From contig NZ_VRKW01000002.1 in NCBI RefSeq assembly GCF_009746715.1, positions 124,001 through 188,000 of the forward strand: a DNA stretch of 64,000 nt, written 5' to 3'. This stretch comes from Ketobacter sp. MCCC 1A13808. Lineage in GTDB: Bacteria; Pseudomonadota; Gammaproteobacteria; Pseudomonadales; Ketobacteraceae. The translations under genes were made by a program, and so were the position numbers. Of the stretch, positions 47,865-57,002 are shown one piece after another. A model generated the notes under the pieces. It was not told the origin of the DNA and made no database searches. It saw only the letters and a list, made by a program, of their open reading frames with translations. Numbering within the stretch: position 1 is the first letter of the stretch; each line of letters starts with the position of its first letter.

Positions 47865-48090
47865 TTTTCAGAGACCTCTCAGGCACTCCGCTAGAACCGG
47901 ATTGCTGAGCCACCGCAGACAACCCCAGCTCACCCAAAAGCGTCGCATCCACTAGATCCAAATCCCCAACCAGGGTTTGGACAGTTCTGTTGCCTCCTTC
48001 CTCGCGTCCCAGGATCCCAGGTTGGTAAAAGATCTCAACGAGTAGCCGTTTTTGCATTTCCCGAAAATTTAACTTTCCAGAGTAGGACAT
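47833..48090 (-). CDS. Unrecognised small protein C
   Basis: 85 aa (starts MSYSGKLNFREMQKRLLVEI). The first of three overlapping leftward frames at the right end of the accessory block. Contains LVGDLDLVDATLLGELGLSA but no domain I recognise. Its promoter would lie in 48091-48323. Confidence 0.3.
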   Translation of the reverse strand: MSYSGKLNFREMQKRLLVEIFYQPGILGREEGGNRTVQTLVGDLDLVDATLLGELGLSAVAQQSGSSGVPERSLKNDRLPSTKKH

Positions 48091-48210
48091 TGTCTCTATG
48101 GTTCAGGCTGAATCGGTGTAAAGCCAGATCGAATAGCCGATGATATCCGGAGGGATGCGGTGGCGCTTGCATGTTTTCATCGGGCGATTGTAGCAAAATG
48201 CAACTTTAAC

Positions 48211-48226
48211 TTGGCAGTACTGCCAA
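48211..48226. promoter_or_regulatory. Perfect 16-bp palindrome
   Basis: TTGGCAGTACTGCCAA, perfectly symmetric, in the 233-base spacer between small protein C and the esterase gene and about 98 bases before the esterase start. Its size and symmetry fit a dimeric repressor site (TetR, MarR or GntR class); no cognate regulator is adjacent. Confidence 0.45.
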
Positions 48227-48323
48227 ATAGAGACTTAATGCGATGGCTAATTCATATTAGAATTTGGATGATCAAGCCCCTATATTAATGTAATCATTCT
48301 AGTACCACCATACCGAAGCGCCT

Positions 48324-49382
48324 ATGTCCCTGATTGAGCTCACTAAACGCAACGCCCTCAACACCTTGCTCCAACTTCCCAACCCGCTTAAACGCCGCCT
48401 CGCAGGCCGCCCCATCCGGTTGGATGGGCTGGAACTGGATCTGGATATGCAATTGCTGGTCAAGCTGTCCCGATTGGAAAAACCACAGCGGGCATCTCAT
48501 GATCCCCGCATGCTGAAGATCAGCCGGGAGGCGTTCAATTCCAGTGTGCGCATTGTGGAAGGCAGGAAAATTGAACTGCCGGCGCGGGATTTGTTCCTGT
48601 GTCAGGCTGCACCCTATCTTCCAGCGCGCCTGTACACACCTGCAGGAAGTAGTGATGCCTTACTTCTGTTTTTTCACGGTGGTGGCTGGGTGCATGGCAA
48701 TCTTGATACCCACGACAATCTGTGCCGTCATCTGGCGCAGGTGACGCAGGCCAAAGTGTTGGCGGTGGAATATCAGAAAGCGCCGGAAAATCCCTGGCCG
48801 ACGGCAGTGGATGATGTTTTAAGAGCCTACCGTAATGTATTGGAACGCCTGCCTGAGTTCGGATTGCGGAATCCGGTGATGGCGGTTGCGGGGGACAGCG
48901 CAGGCGGCAAACTCGCTACGGTACTGGCACGCAAACTTTCCCATGAAAATATCCGTTCGCCTGCGGCCCAATTGTTAATTTATCCATCTGCAGACAGTCC
49001 GCGTGAAGTAGGTTCACGTAAACTATTTGCCGATGGTTTTCTGTTAACGGACGAAGGCATTCGCAAATATCGGGAGTGTTACGTTCCCGCTGGACAAGAT
49101 GATCGTCACCCTGACATCTCCCCACTTTATGCCGACGATCTTGATAAATCACCACCCGCGGTTGTGGTCACTGCCGGGTTTGATCCGTTACGTGATGAAG
49201 GCCGGGATTATGCAAAAAAGCTGCAACAAAACGGAATACAAGTGCAATTGCTGGAATTCCCCGGTTTGGTCCATGGCTTCGCCAATATTCTTTGTTCGCA
49301 CAGCGCACTAAAAGCCGTAGAGGAAATGGGGCTGGCACTGCAGGCATTAATGCAGCAGGCGGCCGCCAATCGGGCGGACTAA
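48324..49382 (+). CDS. HSL-family (type IV) esterase/lipase
   Basis: 352 aa alpha/beta hydrolase. Oxyanion motif FFHGGGWVHGNLDTHDN (about 115-131), nucleophile AVAGDSAGGKLATVLAR (GDSAG serine), the acid Asp in VTAGFDPLRDEGRDYA and His in PGLVHGFANI are all present: the hormone-sensitive-lipase group. It hydrolyses short to medium acyl esters. No signal peptide. Convergent with the monooxygenase gene, 17 bases between stops. It marks the return to metabolic genes right of the accessory block. Confidence 0.92.
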   Translation: MSLIELTKRNALNTLLQLPNPLKRRLAGRPIRLDGLELDLDMQLLVKLSRLEKPQRASHDPRMLKISREAFNSSVRIVEGRKIELPARDLFLCQAAPYLPARLYTPAGSSDALLLFFHGGGWVHGNLDTHDNLCRHLAQVTQAKVLAVEYQKAPENPWPTAVDDVLRAYRNVLERLPEFGLRNPVMAVAGDSAGGKLATVLARKLSHENIRSPAAQLLIYPSADSPREVGSRKLFADGFLLTDEGIRKYRECYVPAGQDDRHPDISPLYADDLDKSPPAVVVTAGFDPLRDEGRDYAKKLQQNGIQVQLLEFPGLVHGFANILCSHSALKAVEEMGLALQALMQQAAANRAD

Positions 49383-49399
49383 ATAATTCAACATGCAAC

Positions 49400-50404
49400 C
49401 TACGCAACCGGGTCAGTTTGCAACTCTTGCATGATTTCGGAGAACAACTCGAACGATCGCAATCGGTCCTGCAGATGAAACATACTCGATACCACCATGA
49501 GTTCATCGACCCCGGTTTGTTCAACAAACTGCCGGGTTTTCTGTTTCACCAGCTGCGGCCCGCCAATGAACGCGTATTTCAAAAATTGTTGAAAAGCCGG
49601 CTCAACCAGCAGCGCTTTCAGCTCCGGGGTAAACGGCCCCGGCGCTTGTAAAAAATCCCGTTTATTGGTGAGGATACCCAATACCATGCGGATCAACGAG
49701 GTGGATAGCGTTTCCGCGGCCGCATCGGAATCGGCCGCGATCACATTGACACAGGCAATAGTGTAGGGAGCCTGCAGCTGCGCGGACGGTTGAAAGTGGT
49801 TGTGATAAATACCAAGTGCTTCGTGCAATTGATTGGGGGCAAAGTGACTGGCGAAGGCATAAGGTAAACCCCGTTTAGCCGCGAGCCAGGCACTGTCAGT
49901 GCTGGAGCCCAATATATAAATAGGCAGCCGGATGCCTTCGGCAATGGGGACTCTTACTGATGCATTGGCGTTGTCCGGGGCACAGTATTTCTGTATTTGC
50001 GTGATCTCCTCCGGGAAGTTGTAGACCGAGTGGGTTCGGTCCGGCCGTATGGCGTGAGCGGTCGCCTGATCAGTCCCCGGCGCCCGCCCCAAACCCAAGT
50101 CTATCCGGTCCGGATAGAGTGCAGACAAGGTTGCAAAGTTTTCTGTCACGATTAGGGGAGCATGGTTGGGCAGCATAATGCCGCCGGAGCCGACCCGGAT
50201 GCGTTCCGTGCCCTGGGCAATATGGCCGATCAGAACGGCGGTGGCAGAGCTGGCGATGCTCACCGTATTATGGTGCTCTGCCAGCCAAAAACGATGATAA
50301 CCCAGCTTTTCCGCCTGCTGGGCCAGAATCAGGCTGTTATTAAACGTTTGCTTTGGTGTGGAGCCGGCTGCAACGCTGGCCAACTCTAAAATCGAATATT
50401 TCAT
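49400..50404 (-). CDS. Luciferase-like (LLM class) flavin-dependent oxidoreductase
   Basis: 334 aa bacterial-luciferase-like TIM barrel. LGYHRFWLAEHHNTVSIASS (about 34-53), RIRVGSGGIMLPNHAPLIVT and RIDLGLGRAPGTDQATAHAI match the YhbW-type branch. It should use reduced FMN supplied by a separate reductase to oxidise a small substrate, which is not predictable. It diverges from the dehydrogenase fusion at 50921 across a long spacer. Confidence 0.9.
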   Translation of the reverse strand: MKYSILELASVAAGSTPKQTFNNSLILAQQAEKLGYHRFWLAEHHNTVSIASSATAVLIGHIAQGTERIRVGSGGIMLPNHAPLIVTENFATLSALYPDRIDLGLGRAPGTDQATAHAIRPDRTHSVYNFPEEITQIQKYCAPDNANASVRVPIAEGIRLPIYILGSSTDSAWLAAKRGLPYAFASHFAPNQLHEALGIYHNHFQPSAQLQAPYTIACVNVIAADSDAAAETLSTSLIRMVLGILTNKRDFLQAPGPFTPELKALLVEPAFQQFLKYAFIGGPQLVKQKTRQFVEQTGVDELMVVSSMFHLQDRLRSFELFSEIMQELQTDPVA

Positions 50405-50920
50405 AGGGTCATTGCCGTGCGGGCCTCTGCCCGGGTTAATAGCACGAAGTGAAAGTAAGCATCACCTAAGCGCGATCCGCCAAGCCTTGTCAAGCTGGCT
50501 GCTTGGTAAAAAACACCGCGGCTGGCGAAGCTTCGCCTTCTGGCCCGGATTCGGATTCGGTATTGCCCTATTGGTTCAATTAAAGTTTAGAGAAGAATCA
50601 ATGCATTGCGCTTCTTTGCGCTCAGAACCACCGGAACTAGCACCCTGTTTCCCCCTTGAGGAAGCGCAATTTCGCCGCATTGAATTCTACAGAATGGGAA
50701 TTTCTTTATAATCAACAGTGATGTATAGTAGTAAAGCATAACTAGAATTTTATCAGATTATAAATAATAACCCGACACATCCATGATACTTCGCACTGGC
50801 GTGGCATTCTAAGAAGATGCAGAGGGTCGACACACTGATGATCCAACTCTCGACTGGGTATGGTTAACACGCCTGCGAGCTGGATCGAGTTTGAACTACT
50901 TTGAGTTACAGGAGAATGCA
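50405..50920. other. Divergent spacer, 516 bases
   Basis: Upstream region of both the LLM oxidoreductase and the dehydrogenase fusion. The segment 50700-50780 is AT-rich and is the likeliest promoter zone. No convincing gene, RNA or palindrome was seen. A Shine-Dalgarno AGGAG lies about eight bases before the ATG at 50921, which decides the start of the fusion gene. Confidence 0.45.
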
Positions 50921-53299
50921 ATGTCATTGTTCGAAAAGTTTAGCTACCGCAACAAGCGAGTCTTGGTTGTAGGTGGGGCAACAGGTATGGGCGCTGCAGC
51001 AGCAGAATTGGTTCGCGATGCAGGCGCCGAAGTGGTGGTCATGGACCGCGGCGAGATTACATTGGAAGGCGTGCGGACGATCTACGTCGACCTGTCCGAC
51101 AAGCATTCAATCGACCAGGCACTGGCGGAATGCGATGGCAAGATAGACGCGCTCTTCAGCTGCGCCGGCGTGGCCGACGGCACACCCGGCATCGAGCGGA
51201 TTAATTTTATCGGTCATCGCTACATGATCGATCAGATTTTCGCGTCGGAGCGCTTCAACCAGGGCGCCGCCATCGGCATGATCTCGTCTGCTGCCGGCAT
51301 GGGTTGGGAAGCCAACCTGCCTGAGCTGATCGAGTTCCTTGCCATAGACGACTTTGACAAAGCAACGGAGTGGACGGTCGAGCACGAAAAATGCAATTAC
51401 ATGTTCACCAAGCAAGCGGTCTGCGCCTATGTCGCCCGCATGGCGATGCCCTTTCTAAAGAAAGGTGTCCGTATCAACGCCATTCTGCCTGGCCCCACTG
51501 ACACCCCATTGGCACGTGACAACGCCGACTCCTGGCTGGCATTCGGCAAGGACTACCGTGATGAAGCCGGCGTGGAAGTGTCCACGCCGATGGAACAAGC
51601 CGGACCGCTGGTTTACCTTTGCAGCGACGCCGCCTCGGTGGTCAGTGGCATCACCTTGATCACCGACGTGGGCTTTACCAGCTCAGCGGTCTCGGACGTT
51701 TTCCCCAGCGCCAAAATGATCGTCAACTTCCTGAGAGGTGTCGGTGGTGGCGCGGCGGGTGGCTCATCGAATGCACCCCAGGTGCAGCGTTCCACCGCGA
51801 CCAAAGCCGATAAACCCAAACTGCCGGAAGTCAACCCCGAGACCCGCATGCTGATCGACGGCAAGCTGGTGGAAGCAGAGAACGGCGCGACCTTTAATAA
51901 CATTAACCCGGCCACGGAAGAAGTGATCGGTGCAGTCGCAGATGCTACCCGTGCCGATATGCAACGCGCCATCGCTGCGGCACGCCGGGCCTTCGACGAA
52001 ACCGATTGGTCCACCAACCGGGATTTCCGCAAGAAATGTCTTATCCAGCTTCGCGACGCGATTATGGAAGAACGCGAAGAACTGCGCGAGCAACTGATCC
52101 AGGAAGCAGGCTGTCCCCGTATGTCCACCGTGCGCCAACAGTTGGACGCCTCTTTCCCTGAAGCGCTGGATTACCCCATTGGATTGATGGACCGGTTTGA
52201 CTGGGAGGTAGAACTTCCGGACGGCAAAGGCAGTCAGGGCGAACCCAATGCACGTCGCATCTGGAAAGAACCCATGGGTGTGGTCGGGGCAATTGTGCCC
52301 TGGAACTTCCCGTTCGAAGTCGCCATCAATAAAGTTGCCCAAGCGTTGGCGACCGGCAACACTTTGGTACTGAAACCTGCACCGGATACCCCCTGGAGCG
52401 CTACTTTCATCGGCCGCATAGCCGCTGAAAAGACCGATATCCCAGCCGGCGTACTGAACGTGGTGACGTCATCCGATCACCTGATCGGCGAAGCACTCAC
52501 CATGTCACCTGCAGTCGACGTGATTTCTTTCACCGGCTCCACCTCAGTGGGCCAACGCATCATGGAGAAAGGCGCAGCAACCATGAAGCGTGTCTTCCTT
52601 GAACTCGGTGGCAAGTCGGCCAACATCGTTCTGGATGACGCCAACCTGGACTCCGCACTGATGGGCGCACTGGCTGTTTGCTTCCACGCTGGTCAGGGCT
52701 GTGGTATTCCGACACGGATGCTGGTGCCCAAGGCACGTTACGAAGAAATCGCAGCCCGGGTGAAAGGCATTATGCAAATGGCACCGTATGGTGATCCGCA
52801 ACGTGCCGACGTGATGATGGGCCCGCTGGTCTCTGCCAAGCAGCGCGACCGGGTTCTGAATCTGATCGATATCGGTGTTGCAGAAGGCGCTACTCTGGCG
52901 CTCGGTGGTAATCGTCCGTCCGCATTCGAGAATGGCTACTATGTAGAGCCCACGTTGTTCACTCACGTCGACAACAAGATGACCATCGCCCAGGAAGAAA
53001 TTTTCGGGCCGGTGCTGGTACTCATCCCGTTTGAAGACGACGACGATGCCGTACGTATTGCGAACGAAAGCCGCTACGGTCTGGTTGGCAGCGTTAATTC
53101 CACCAACATCGACCGGGCCATGTCCGTGGCACGTCGGATTCGCGCAGGCGTAATGTCCATCAACGGCGCCTACGCCCATGGTGCTGACATTCCGTTCGGT
53201 GGTTACAAGTTCAGTGGTATCGGACGCCAGAATGGTGAGGCCGGATTTAATCAATATCTGGAAACCAAGTCCATCGCCTGGCCTATCCCCAAGAAGTAG
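50921..53299 (+). CDS. Short-chain dehydrogenase / aldehyde dehydrogenase fusion
   Basis: 792 aa in one frame. Residues 1-273 are a short-chain dehydrogenase of the coniferyl-alcohol / 3-alpha-hydroxysteroid dehydrogenase type: VLVVGGATGMGAAA (14-27), CAGVADG, Ser122/123, then the long loop typical of that group and catalytic Tyr160-x3-Lys164, followed by RINAILPGPTDTPLA. A Gly/Ala/Ser/Lys linker (about 274-302) leads to a complete NAD(P)-aldehyde dehydrogenase: PWNFPFEVAINK, Glu561 in FLELGGKSAN, Cys594 in HAGQGCGIPTR, EEIFGPVLV. One chain could oxidise an alcohol to an aldehyde and then to an acid. The substrate (aromatic, terpenoid or steroid-like) is unknown. A terminator follows. Confidence 0.93.
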   Translation: MSLFEKFSYRNKRVLVVGGATGMGAAAAELVRDAGAEVVVMDRGEITLEGVRTIYVDLSDKHSIDQALAECDGKIDALFSCAGVADGTPGIERINFIGHRYMIDQIFASERFNQGAAIGMISSAAGMGWEANLPELIEFLAIDDFDKATEWTVEHEKCNYMFTKQAVCAYVARMAMPFLKKGVRINAILPGPTDTPLARDNADSWLAFGKDYRDEAGVEVSTPMEQAGPLVYLCSDAASVVSGITLITDVGFTSSAVSDVFPSAKMIVNFLRGVGGGAAGGSSNAPQVQRSTATKADKPKLPEVNPETRMLIDGKLVEAENGATFNNINPATEEVIGAVADATRADMQRAIAAARRAFDETDWSTNRDFRKKCLIQLRDAIMEEREELREQLIQEAGCPRMSTVRQQLDASFPEALDYPIGLMDRFDWEVELPDGKGSQGEPNARRIWKEPMGVVGAIVPWNFPFEVAINKVAQALATGNTLVLKPAPDTPWSATFIGRIAAEKTDIPAGVLNVVTSSDHLIGEALTMSPAVDVISFTGSTSVGQRIMEKGAATMKRVFLELGGKSANIVLDDANLDSALMGALAVCFHAGQGCGIPTRMLVPKARYEEIAARVKGIMQMAPYGDPQRADVMMGPLVSAKQRDRVLNLIDIGVAEGATLALGGNRPSAFENGYYVEPTLFTHVDNKMTIAQEEIFGPVLVLIPFEDDDDAVRIANESRYGLVGSVNSTNIDRAMSVARRIRAGVMSINGAYAHGADIPFGGYKFSGIGRQNGEAGFNQYLETKSIAWPIPKK

Positions 53300-53307
53300 C
53301 GAACAGC

Positions 53308-53338
53308 ACACCGGCATCCACAATGATGCCGGTGTTTT
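53308..53338 (+). terminator. Terminator after dehydrogenase fusion
   Basis: Perfect 11-bp stem ACACCGGCATC (53308-53318) and GATGCCGGTGT (53325-53335), 6-nt loop, then TTTCCTTTT. It begins 9 bases after the stop codon and lies ahead of the convergent efpL. Confidence 0.93.
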
Positions 53339-53381
53339 CCTTTTCAAGCGTTTTAACCATACTTACCACAATCGGTAGCGG

Positions 53382-53957
53382 TTACTTACTGTCTGCCCTT
53401 CCCATGAACTTTCTTTCCTCCACATTGATCTTAATTCTATCTCCCGTCGCAATATGCTCGGGCACATTTATGGTGACCCCGGTGGATAGCTTTGCCGGTT
53501 TTGATCGGGACGTTGCAGAAGCACCTTTAATAGACGGATCGGTTTCCAACACAACCAGTTCGACGTTCGCCGGCATATCCAGTGCGACCGGCAACTCATT
53601 AACCACGATCACCTGGAGGCCCTCAGTCTCTTCGTTAATAAAAAGCATCTCTTCGGCGATGGCATCCTTATGCAGGTTGTAAGGCGTATAATTCTCCTGA
53701 TCCATAAACACAAATTCTTCCCCGTCAGCGTAAGAAAACAGGGCCGGTCGGCGCACCAGATCAGCTAAATTAAGCATGTCGGAGTCTTTAAAGGTCTCGT
53801 CTATTTTACTGCCTGTCACAACATCATACATGCGCATTCGGTAGAGACTACCGCCGGCCCGACCCTGCGGCACGGAACGTTCAATATCTCGCACGATATA
53901 GGTTTTACCATTGTATTCAACGGCAGCGTTTCTTTTTATTTCACCCGCTTTCGGCAT
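53382..53957 (-). CDS. efpL: EF-P-like protein EfpL (YeiP)
   Basis: 191 aa. Three beta-barrel domains of the EF-P family; EDYTPY-type segment ([20 protein letters not shown]), [20 protein letters not shown] and [14 protein letters not shown] at the end match YeiP. The tip loop reads [13 protein letters not shown] with an arginine-containing loop, as in EfpL rather than lysine-modified EF-P. It relieves ribosome stalling at proline-rich and related motifs. Monocistronic. Confidence 0.94.
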   Translation of the reverse strand: MPKAGEIKRNAAVEYNGKTYIVRDIERSVPQGRAGGSLYRMRMYDVVTGSKIDETFKDSDMLNLADLVRRPALFSYADGEEFVFMDQENYTPYNLHKDAIAEEMLFINEETEGLQVIVVNELPVALDMPANVELVVLETDPSIKGASATSRSKPAKLSTGVTINVPEHIATGDRIKINVEERKFMGRADSK

Positions 53958-54042
53958 TTTCTAAATCCTGAAAAGCTTACGCTTAGTAGAGGTTGGGGAG
54001 TTAAATATCCCGTTAAGAATGGGTCTCCACTTTAACAGGCTA

Positions 54043-54288
54043 TCAAGTTGACGCTGACCCGACCTTCAACATTTTTTCAGGTGCTTTTTGCGGTTTTCTG
54101 CCGAGGGTGGGATTCCACTCAATTCTAATTTCAGGGTTTGCTAACGTCCAGCACTCCCCACTCGAATTAAGAAAACAGACCCACATTAAATGCTGTTCAG
54201 GCCCATAATCAATTACGCCATGGGCCAGGGCCGATTCGTTTTTAGCGGGTATGAATAAGGGTAACGGTGGATTAAGTTGGGTGAACAT
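54043..54288 (-). CDS. Unrecognised small protein
   Basis: 81 aa (starts MFTQLNPPLPLFIPAKNESA) with a very strong Shine-Dalgarno, AGGAGG six bases before the ATG, which supports a real gene. The body (HGVIDYGPEQHLMWVCFLNS) looks like a compact beta-rich domain and the tail is basic. No family recognised; such proteins occur as conserved hypotheticals. 85 bases downstream of it efpL ends the divergent cluster. Confidence 0.65.
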   Translation of the reverse strand: MFTQLNPPLPLFIPAKNESALAHGVIDYGPEQHLMWVCFLNSSGECWTLANPEIRIEWNPTLGRKPQKAPEKMLKVGSAST

Positions 54289-54698
54289 GGAAGCCTCCTG
54301 GCACGGGTATAAAGATCGCTATCGGCTTCGCACTTGCAGCATACTGGCCAACTTTGTGTACATCGGGCGAAATTGGGTTTGCGATGGAGTGAATATGGGC
54401 GTTCCGGGTACAAAACCGGTCTGTGAGCGCGGACGAGCCGGGCATTGGCACGGCCGCAACAAGAACGCTAACCGAAGCCGGGCTGCAATTATTGCAAGCA
54501 TTTTGAAAAATCTTCCCGCCGCAGCCGGATTTCCTACAACTGAAGTAGCGGGAACAGCCACTTTGAGCGCGCCTGGATAATTGGCCCTTTTTTTGCGTAC
54601 TATCGCTGAAGCACTAATATTAGAAAATAAGCCGGGCTTGAATACCAACGTTGAAATAAAGCCACAGAAACACGACGGCTAGGGAAAGCGCATTCACC
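54289..54698. other. 410-base spacer without a supported gene
   Basis: Divergent spacer between the 81-aa gene and the AI-2E-type transporter. Overlapping frames of about 109 codons exist on both strands but have no start signals or recognisable similarity. A run of T residues lies at about 54587-54594. Confidence 0.4.
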
Positions 54699-55892
54699 GT
54701 GTATCAACAAATCTCGACTGGGGAGATCCAAAAACTAGTGGCAACCGGGACAGGCTTTGCAGAAAAACCGCAGGAATCGACTCTATCTGACTGGCAGCAG
54801 TTAAACCGTTCATGGTTATTCACTGCGACTTTGGTGCTGATTTTCACCACATTAAGCGCGCATCTTTTGGTATTCGCGAGTTCGGTTCTGATCCCCCTTC
54901 TGTTCGGCTTCTACCTCGCTGCGCTGCTCTACACTCCGATGCTGTGGCTCAAGAAACTCTACATCCCGGAAGCGTTGAGCGCATTGATACTGGTTCTGCT
55001 GGTGCTCGGCACGCTGGTTGGAAGCTTGGTCCTACTAAAAGAACCTGCCGAGCAATGGCTGGAAATCGCTCCCGATATTCTCTCTAAAGTGCAATCGCAG
55101 GTACCGGAATTACGGGAAACCATGATCGAGGTTCAGAGTCGCTCTGAAGATATGGAAGATCTGGTCGACCACGCTATGGCAGCGGGCGACGAAGTCAACC
55201 CCACCGGCACTGGGGATAACAGGGTGGTAGTAACAGAAAGTCGGGGCGGCTGGAAAGACCAGCTCGTTGTATCCCTGACCTCCTTCACTTGGACGCTCTC
55301 GATCACGCTGATCCTGTGCTATTTCTTTCTGGTGGGCGGAGACGCCCTGGCGCGGAATATTTCAGCGACGTTTCGCCGCCGCAGCAAACGCATTACGTCT
55401 CTCAAAGTGATCCGCAAAGTTCGTAGCCAACTTGCCCAATATATTGTTGTCACCATGTGCGTCAACCTCAGCTTCGGCCTGCTCATTGCCGTGTTACTAT
55501 GGCTTTTCGGTGCCGAGTACCCGGTTCTGTGGGGTATACTCGTGGGATTAATGCGCTATATACCGTATATCGGAAATGTGCTGTCATTGGTGGCAGTGAC
55601 TGCAGCGGTGGCAACCAATAACCTGGAGGTCACCTATTTGATTGTCGCTCCTGCCTCCACCGCAGTACTGATGTTTATCTGCGGCAATTTTGTGGATCCG
55701 TTTGTACATGCGCGACAATTTCAGCTGAATCCGATCGTGATCTTTGTATCCATTATCTTCTGGAGCTGGATCTGGGGCGTTGCCGGCCTCTTTATTGCTG
55801 TACCTACGTTGTTGGTGATCGCAGTAATCTGCGGGCATATCAAACGGCTTGAGCGTATTCATTTGATCCTCTGCTCCGGCTCTGCCAAATGA
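54699..55892 (+). CDS. AI-2E-family transporter (PerM/TqsA type)
   Basis: 397 aa from GTG 54699. About eight membrane helices with the family pattern: LLFGFYLAALLYTPMLWLKK (about 66-85), a soluble helical insert (about 120-195), QLAQYIVVTMCVNLSFGLLI, LVGLMRYIPYIGNVLSLVAV and FVDPFVHARQFQLNPIVIFV. Family members export autoinducer-2 or exchange sodium and protons; the role here cannot be chosen. Shine-Dalgarno is weak, so a later start is possible. The amidoligase gene follows by 58 bases on the same strand. Confidence 0.88.
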   Translation: MYQQISTGEIQKLVATGTGFAEKPQESTLSDWQQLNRSWLFTATLVLIFTTLSAHLLVFASSVLIPLLFGFYLAALLYTPMLWLKKLYIPEALSALILVLLVLGTLVGSLVLLKEPAEQWLEIAPDILSKVQSQVPELRETMIEVQSRSEDMEDLVDHAMAAGDEVNPTGTGDNRVVVTESRGGWKDQLVVSLTSFTWTLSITLILCYFFLVGGDALARNISATFRRRSKRITSLKVIRKVRSQLAQYIVVTMCVNLSFGLLIAVLLWLFGAEYPVLWGILVGLMRYIPYIGNVLSLVAVTAAVATNNLEVTYLIVAPASTAVLMFICGNFVDPFVHARQFQLNPIVIFVSIIFWSWIWGVAGLFIAVPTLLVIAVICGHIKRLERIHLILCSGSAK

Positions 55893-55950
55893 CACCATCA
55901 GGTGCACCTGTCACACCGATTTAAAAAAGATTAATCAAGAGGGCTGAAGT

Positions 55951-56982
55951 ATGGAAAAGAACGAACTTGAGCAAGATCAGGCCGATCCACATCCGCGAAC
56001 GGCAAATAGCCCCTACACGATGCCACCACACATTCAAACCAGCGACGGTCGTATTCGTCGGCTCGGTATCGAAATTGAACTCAGTGGCCCGGAAGTAAAA
56101 GACCTGGTGGAATTGGTACAGAAGGTGTTTCCGGGCAAAACCGAACGCTTGAGTGAACGCGAGTGGCTGATTCACAGCGACGACTATGACACCTTTACAG
56201 TAGAGGTGGATTCGCAACTTCTGAAGCGGATTGCCAGAGACTACGAAAACTCCGGCGATTTAATTGATGAGCTCACCAGCCATACGCTGGGCACCATTAC
56301 CAAAAATTGGGTGCCCTGCGAAATCGTCACCCCTCCCCTGCCTATGACTGATATCGGAAAAATGGATCGATTGGTGGAGCTGGTAAGGGAGCGCGGCGGT
56401 AAAGGGACGCGGGACTCAATTTGGAATGCGTTCGGTTTGCATTTCAATCCCGAGATAGCGGCGCTTGATGCGGTGACTGTGCTGCACCATCTCCAGGCCT
56501 ACATCTGCTGTCACGACTGGCTGGTGGACCAATCCGGCGTCGATTTCAGCCGACGGGTCACGCCTTACATAAAGGCTTTCGAAGAAGATTACATTGAGTT
56601 CATTCTACGCGAGGACTACAAACCGAATATGGACGCGCTGATAGACGACTATATTCGCTTCAATCCGACCCGGAACCGTGCTCTCGATATGTTGCCCATG
56701 TTCTTACACATTGACGAGGCGCGGGTGCGGGAAAAGATCCAGGATCCTTTGGTAAAACCAAGGCCAACCTTCCACTACCGTCTTCCGGACTGCGATATCG
56801 ATAACCCGGAATGGGGCTTGTGGGCAGCCTGGAACGACTGGGTCCGGGTAGAAGTACTGGCCGACAATGCAACGACTTTACGCGCCTGTGCCAATGCCTA
56901 CCTGCAACACCTCGACAGTTTTACGCCGGACTTTCTCAAACCCTGGAAAGAACAAGTTGTGCAATGGTTAGATGTCCGTTAA
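55951..56982 (+). CDS. Amidoligase-family protein
   Basis: 343 aa. RIRRLGIEIELSGPEVKDLV (about 35-54) is the glutamine-synthetase-like GxExE strand of the amidoligase family; EVDSQLLKRI, CEIVTPPLPMTDIGKMDRLV and AFGLHFNPEIAALDAVTVLH continue the pattern with the metal-binding Glu and His. Such enzymes are predicted to ligate amino groups to carboxylates with ATP, making modified peptides or metabolites. Relatives are usually next to a class I glutamine amidotransferase-like hydrolase, which is absent. YqaA follows by 20 bases, and the AI-2E-type gene precedes. Confidence 0.85.
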   Translation: MEKNELEQDQADPHPRTANSPYTMPPHIQTSDGRIRRLGIEIELSGPEVKDLVELVQKVFPGKTERLSEREWLIHSDDYDTFTVEVDSQLLKRIARDYENSGDLIDELTSHTLGTITKNWVPCEIVTPPLPMTDIGKMDRLVELVRERGGKGTRDSIWNAFGLHFNPEIAALDAVTVLHHLQAYICCHDWLVDQSGVDFSRRVTPYIKAFEEDYIEFILREDYKPNMDALIDDYIRFNPTRNRALDMLPMFLHIDEARVREKIQDPLVKPRPTFHYRLPDCDIDNPEWGLWAAWNDWVRVEVLADNATTLRACANAYLQHLDSFTPDFLKPWKEQVVQWLDVR

Positions 56983-57002
56983 CAACGGCTTGATCGTATT
57001 CC

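Noticed and set aside
54251-54580. 109-codon frame in the spacer before the AI-2E-type gene
   Set aside because: No ribosome-binding site, Arg/Gly/Ala-biased composition and overlap with the better supported 81-aa gene.
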